Source: an uncultured Thermoguttaceae bacterium
GTDB taxonomy: Bacteria; Planctomycetota; Planctomycetia; Pirellulales; Thermoguttaceae
DNA length: 64,000 bases
Reading direction: 5' to 3'
Assembly: GCA_938084835.1 (NCBI GenBank)
Contig: CALKER010000023.1
Coordinates: forward strand, 49,898-113,897
Shown here in pieces: positions 63,390-64,000 of this stretch (its first letter is position 1; each line of letters opens with the position of its first letter). A program made the position numbers and the translations under genes. A model generated the notes under the pieces. That model had not been told where the DNA came from, made no database searches, and saw only the letters and a list, made by a program, of their open reading frames with translations.

Positions 63390-63415
63390 TTCCCTGCGGG
63401 TCCCACCGCAGGGAA
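63390..63415 (+). promoter_or_regulatory. 10-bp perfect hairpin between the hsp20 genes
   Basis: TTCCCTGCGG and CCGCAGGGAA pair around GTCCCA. No T tract follows, so it is more likely an mRNA processing or stability element than a terminator. It is 80 bases before the second start codon. Confidence 0.5.
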
Positions 63416-63496
63416 CTGCTTGTTGTCAGGAGTTCTTTCATTCAAGGTTATGAGGCCGCCACTAATGGGCAAACACAGGAAAAGGAGGATTCATCC

Positions 63497-63895
63497 ATGG
63501 CAGACGAAAAACGTGCACGGCGAGGAGCTGAGGAAGCACAGGTGGAATATCTGCGTCAAGGTGTCTGCTATACGCCGCTTGTGGACATCTTGGAAATGGC
63601 TGACGAGATCCTACTGAAAGCGGATCTCCCCGGTGCAAAACGGGAGAATATTGATATCAATTTTGAGGATGGCATACTCACCATCTACGCCAAGGTCGAA
63701 CCGCGACAACAACCTGACACCCATTATTTGGTGCGAGAGTATGGGGTTGGGGACTACCATCGATCGTTTCATGTGAGTGAGGCCATCGATGCAGCACGAA
63801 TCACCGCGGAATACGCTGATGGCGTGTTGACACTTCATCTGCCAAAGACCGAAGCCGTGCGGCCGAGGAAAATCCCAGTCCAGACAACCTCCTGA
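63497..63895 (+). CDS. Small heat-shock protein, Hsp20 family (2)
   Basis: A 132-residue second Hsp20 with a divergent N terminus and a full alpha-crystallin domain: YTPLVDILEMADEILLKADL, the GAKRENIDINFEDGILTIYA region and DGVLTLHLPKTEAVRPRKIP. ATG 63497 has AAAGGAGG just upstream; an in-frame reading from 63266 lacks a ribosome site. It probably forms an operon with the first copy; mixed oligomers are possible. Confidence 0.95.
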   Translation: MADEKRARRGAEEAQVEYLRQGVCYTPLVDILEMADEILLKADLPGAKRENIDINFEDGILTIYAKVEPRQQPDTHYLVREYGVGDYHRSFHVSEAIDAARITAEYADGVLTLHLPKTEAVRPRKIPVQTTS

Positions 63896-64000
63896 AACAA
63901 TCCCAAAGATTCGCCTACCAAGGGGGTAGCCTGCGGTTAGCTCCCCAAAGCACGGTGATAACGCACGAAGCGACCCCGCCACCGAGGGTGGGAGTGATCA

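Overview
The window looks like a chromosomal segment of a planctomycete (Pirellulales-like). This is inferred from several signs: two DUF1559 pseudopilin-like proteins carrying the H-x9-DG tail motif, small carboxypeptidase-regulatory-type lipoproteins next to them, many secreted proteins of families common in planctomycetes, long intergenic gaps, and a 23S-5S rRNA unit with no 16S beside it. The chaperone set (ClpB, DnaK, two Hsp20) and moderately high GC would suit a moderate thermophile such as Thermogutta, but that genus guess is not proven here. LAYOUT. 0-7.4 kb: an HD-domain phosphohydrolase, tsaD, a MoxR/ChlI-type AAA ATPase overlapping a VWA partner, and a small HELIH-motif protein. 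7.8-14.4 kb (minus strand): clpB, dnaK and a NIF3-family protein. 15-24.7 kb: a tiny cysteine-rich exported protein, a large helical-repeat protein, a cluster alternating DUF1559 proteins with small lipoproteins, and a polytopic membrane protein. 24.8-35.8 kb: a TadG/VWA protein, rph overlapping a conserved basic protein tail to tail, an HTH-receiver fusion, an FHA protein, ftsK and uppP. 36-45.7 kb: a GH127 glycosidase, an exported amidohydrolase, bacteriohemerythrin, aconitase and a ThuA-domain protein. 45.7-50.5 kb: a decayed island against tRNA-Leu(UAA), with recognisable remains of a DNA methyltransferase, a TPR protein and a tyrosine integrase. 50.9-54.2 kb: leuA with a leader-peptide attenuator, then a secreted coiled-coil protein. 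54.5-58.9 kb: 5S, 23S, their promoter, boxA and terminator, and tRNA-Leu(CAA). 60-64 kb: a large lipoprotein and two small heat-shock proteins. HIGHLIGHTS. The strongest regulatory signal is upstream of leuA: a 22-codon leader peptide with seven leucines, a terminator hairpin, and an antiterminator arm overlapping the leader stop codon, which is the full layout of ribosome-mediated leucine attenuation. A second unexplained pattern is that three unrelated short direct repeats (22-29 bp) are all offset by exactly 61 bp. Two of them, and a third 20-bp tandem repeat after the GH127 gene, span the stop codon of the adjacent gene.
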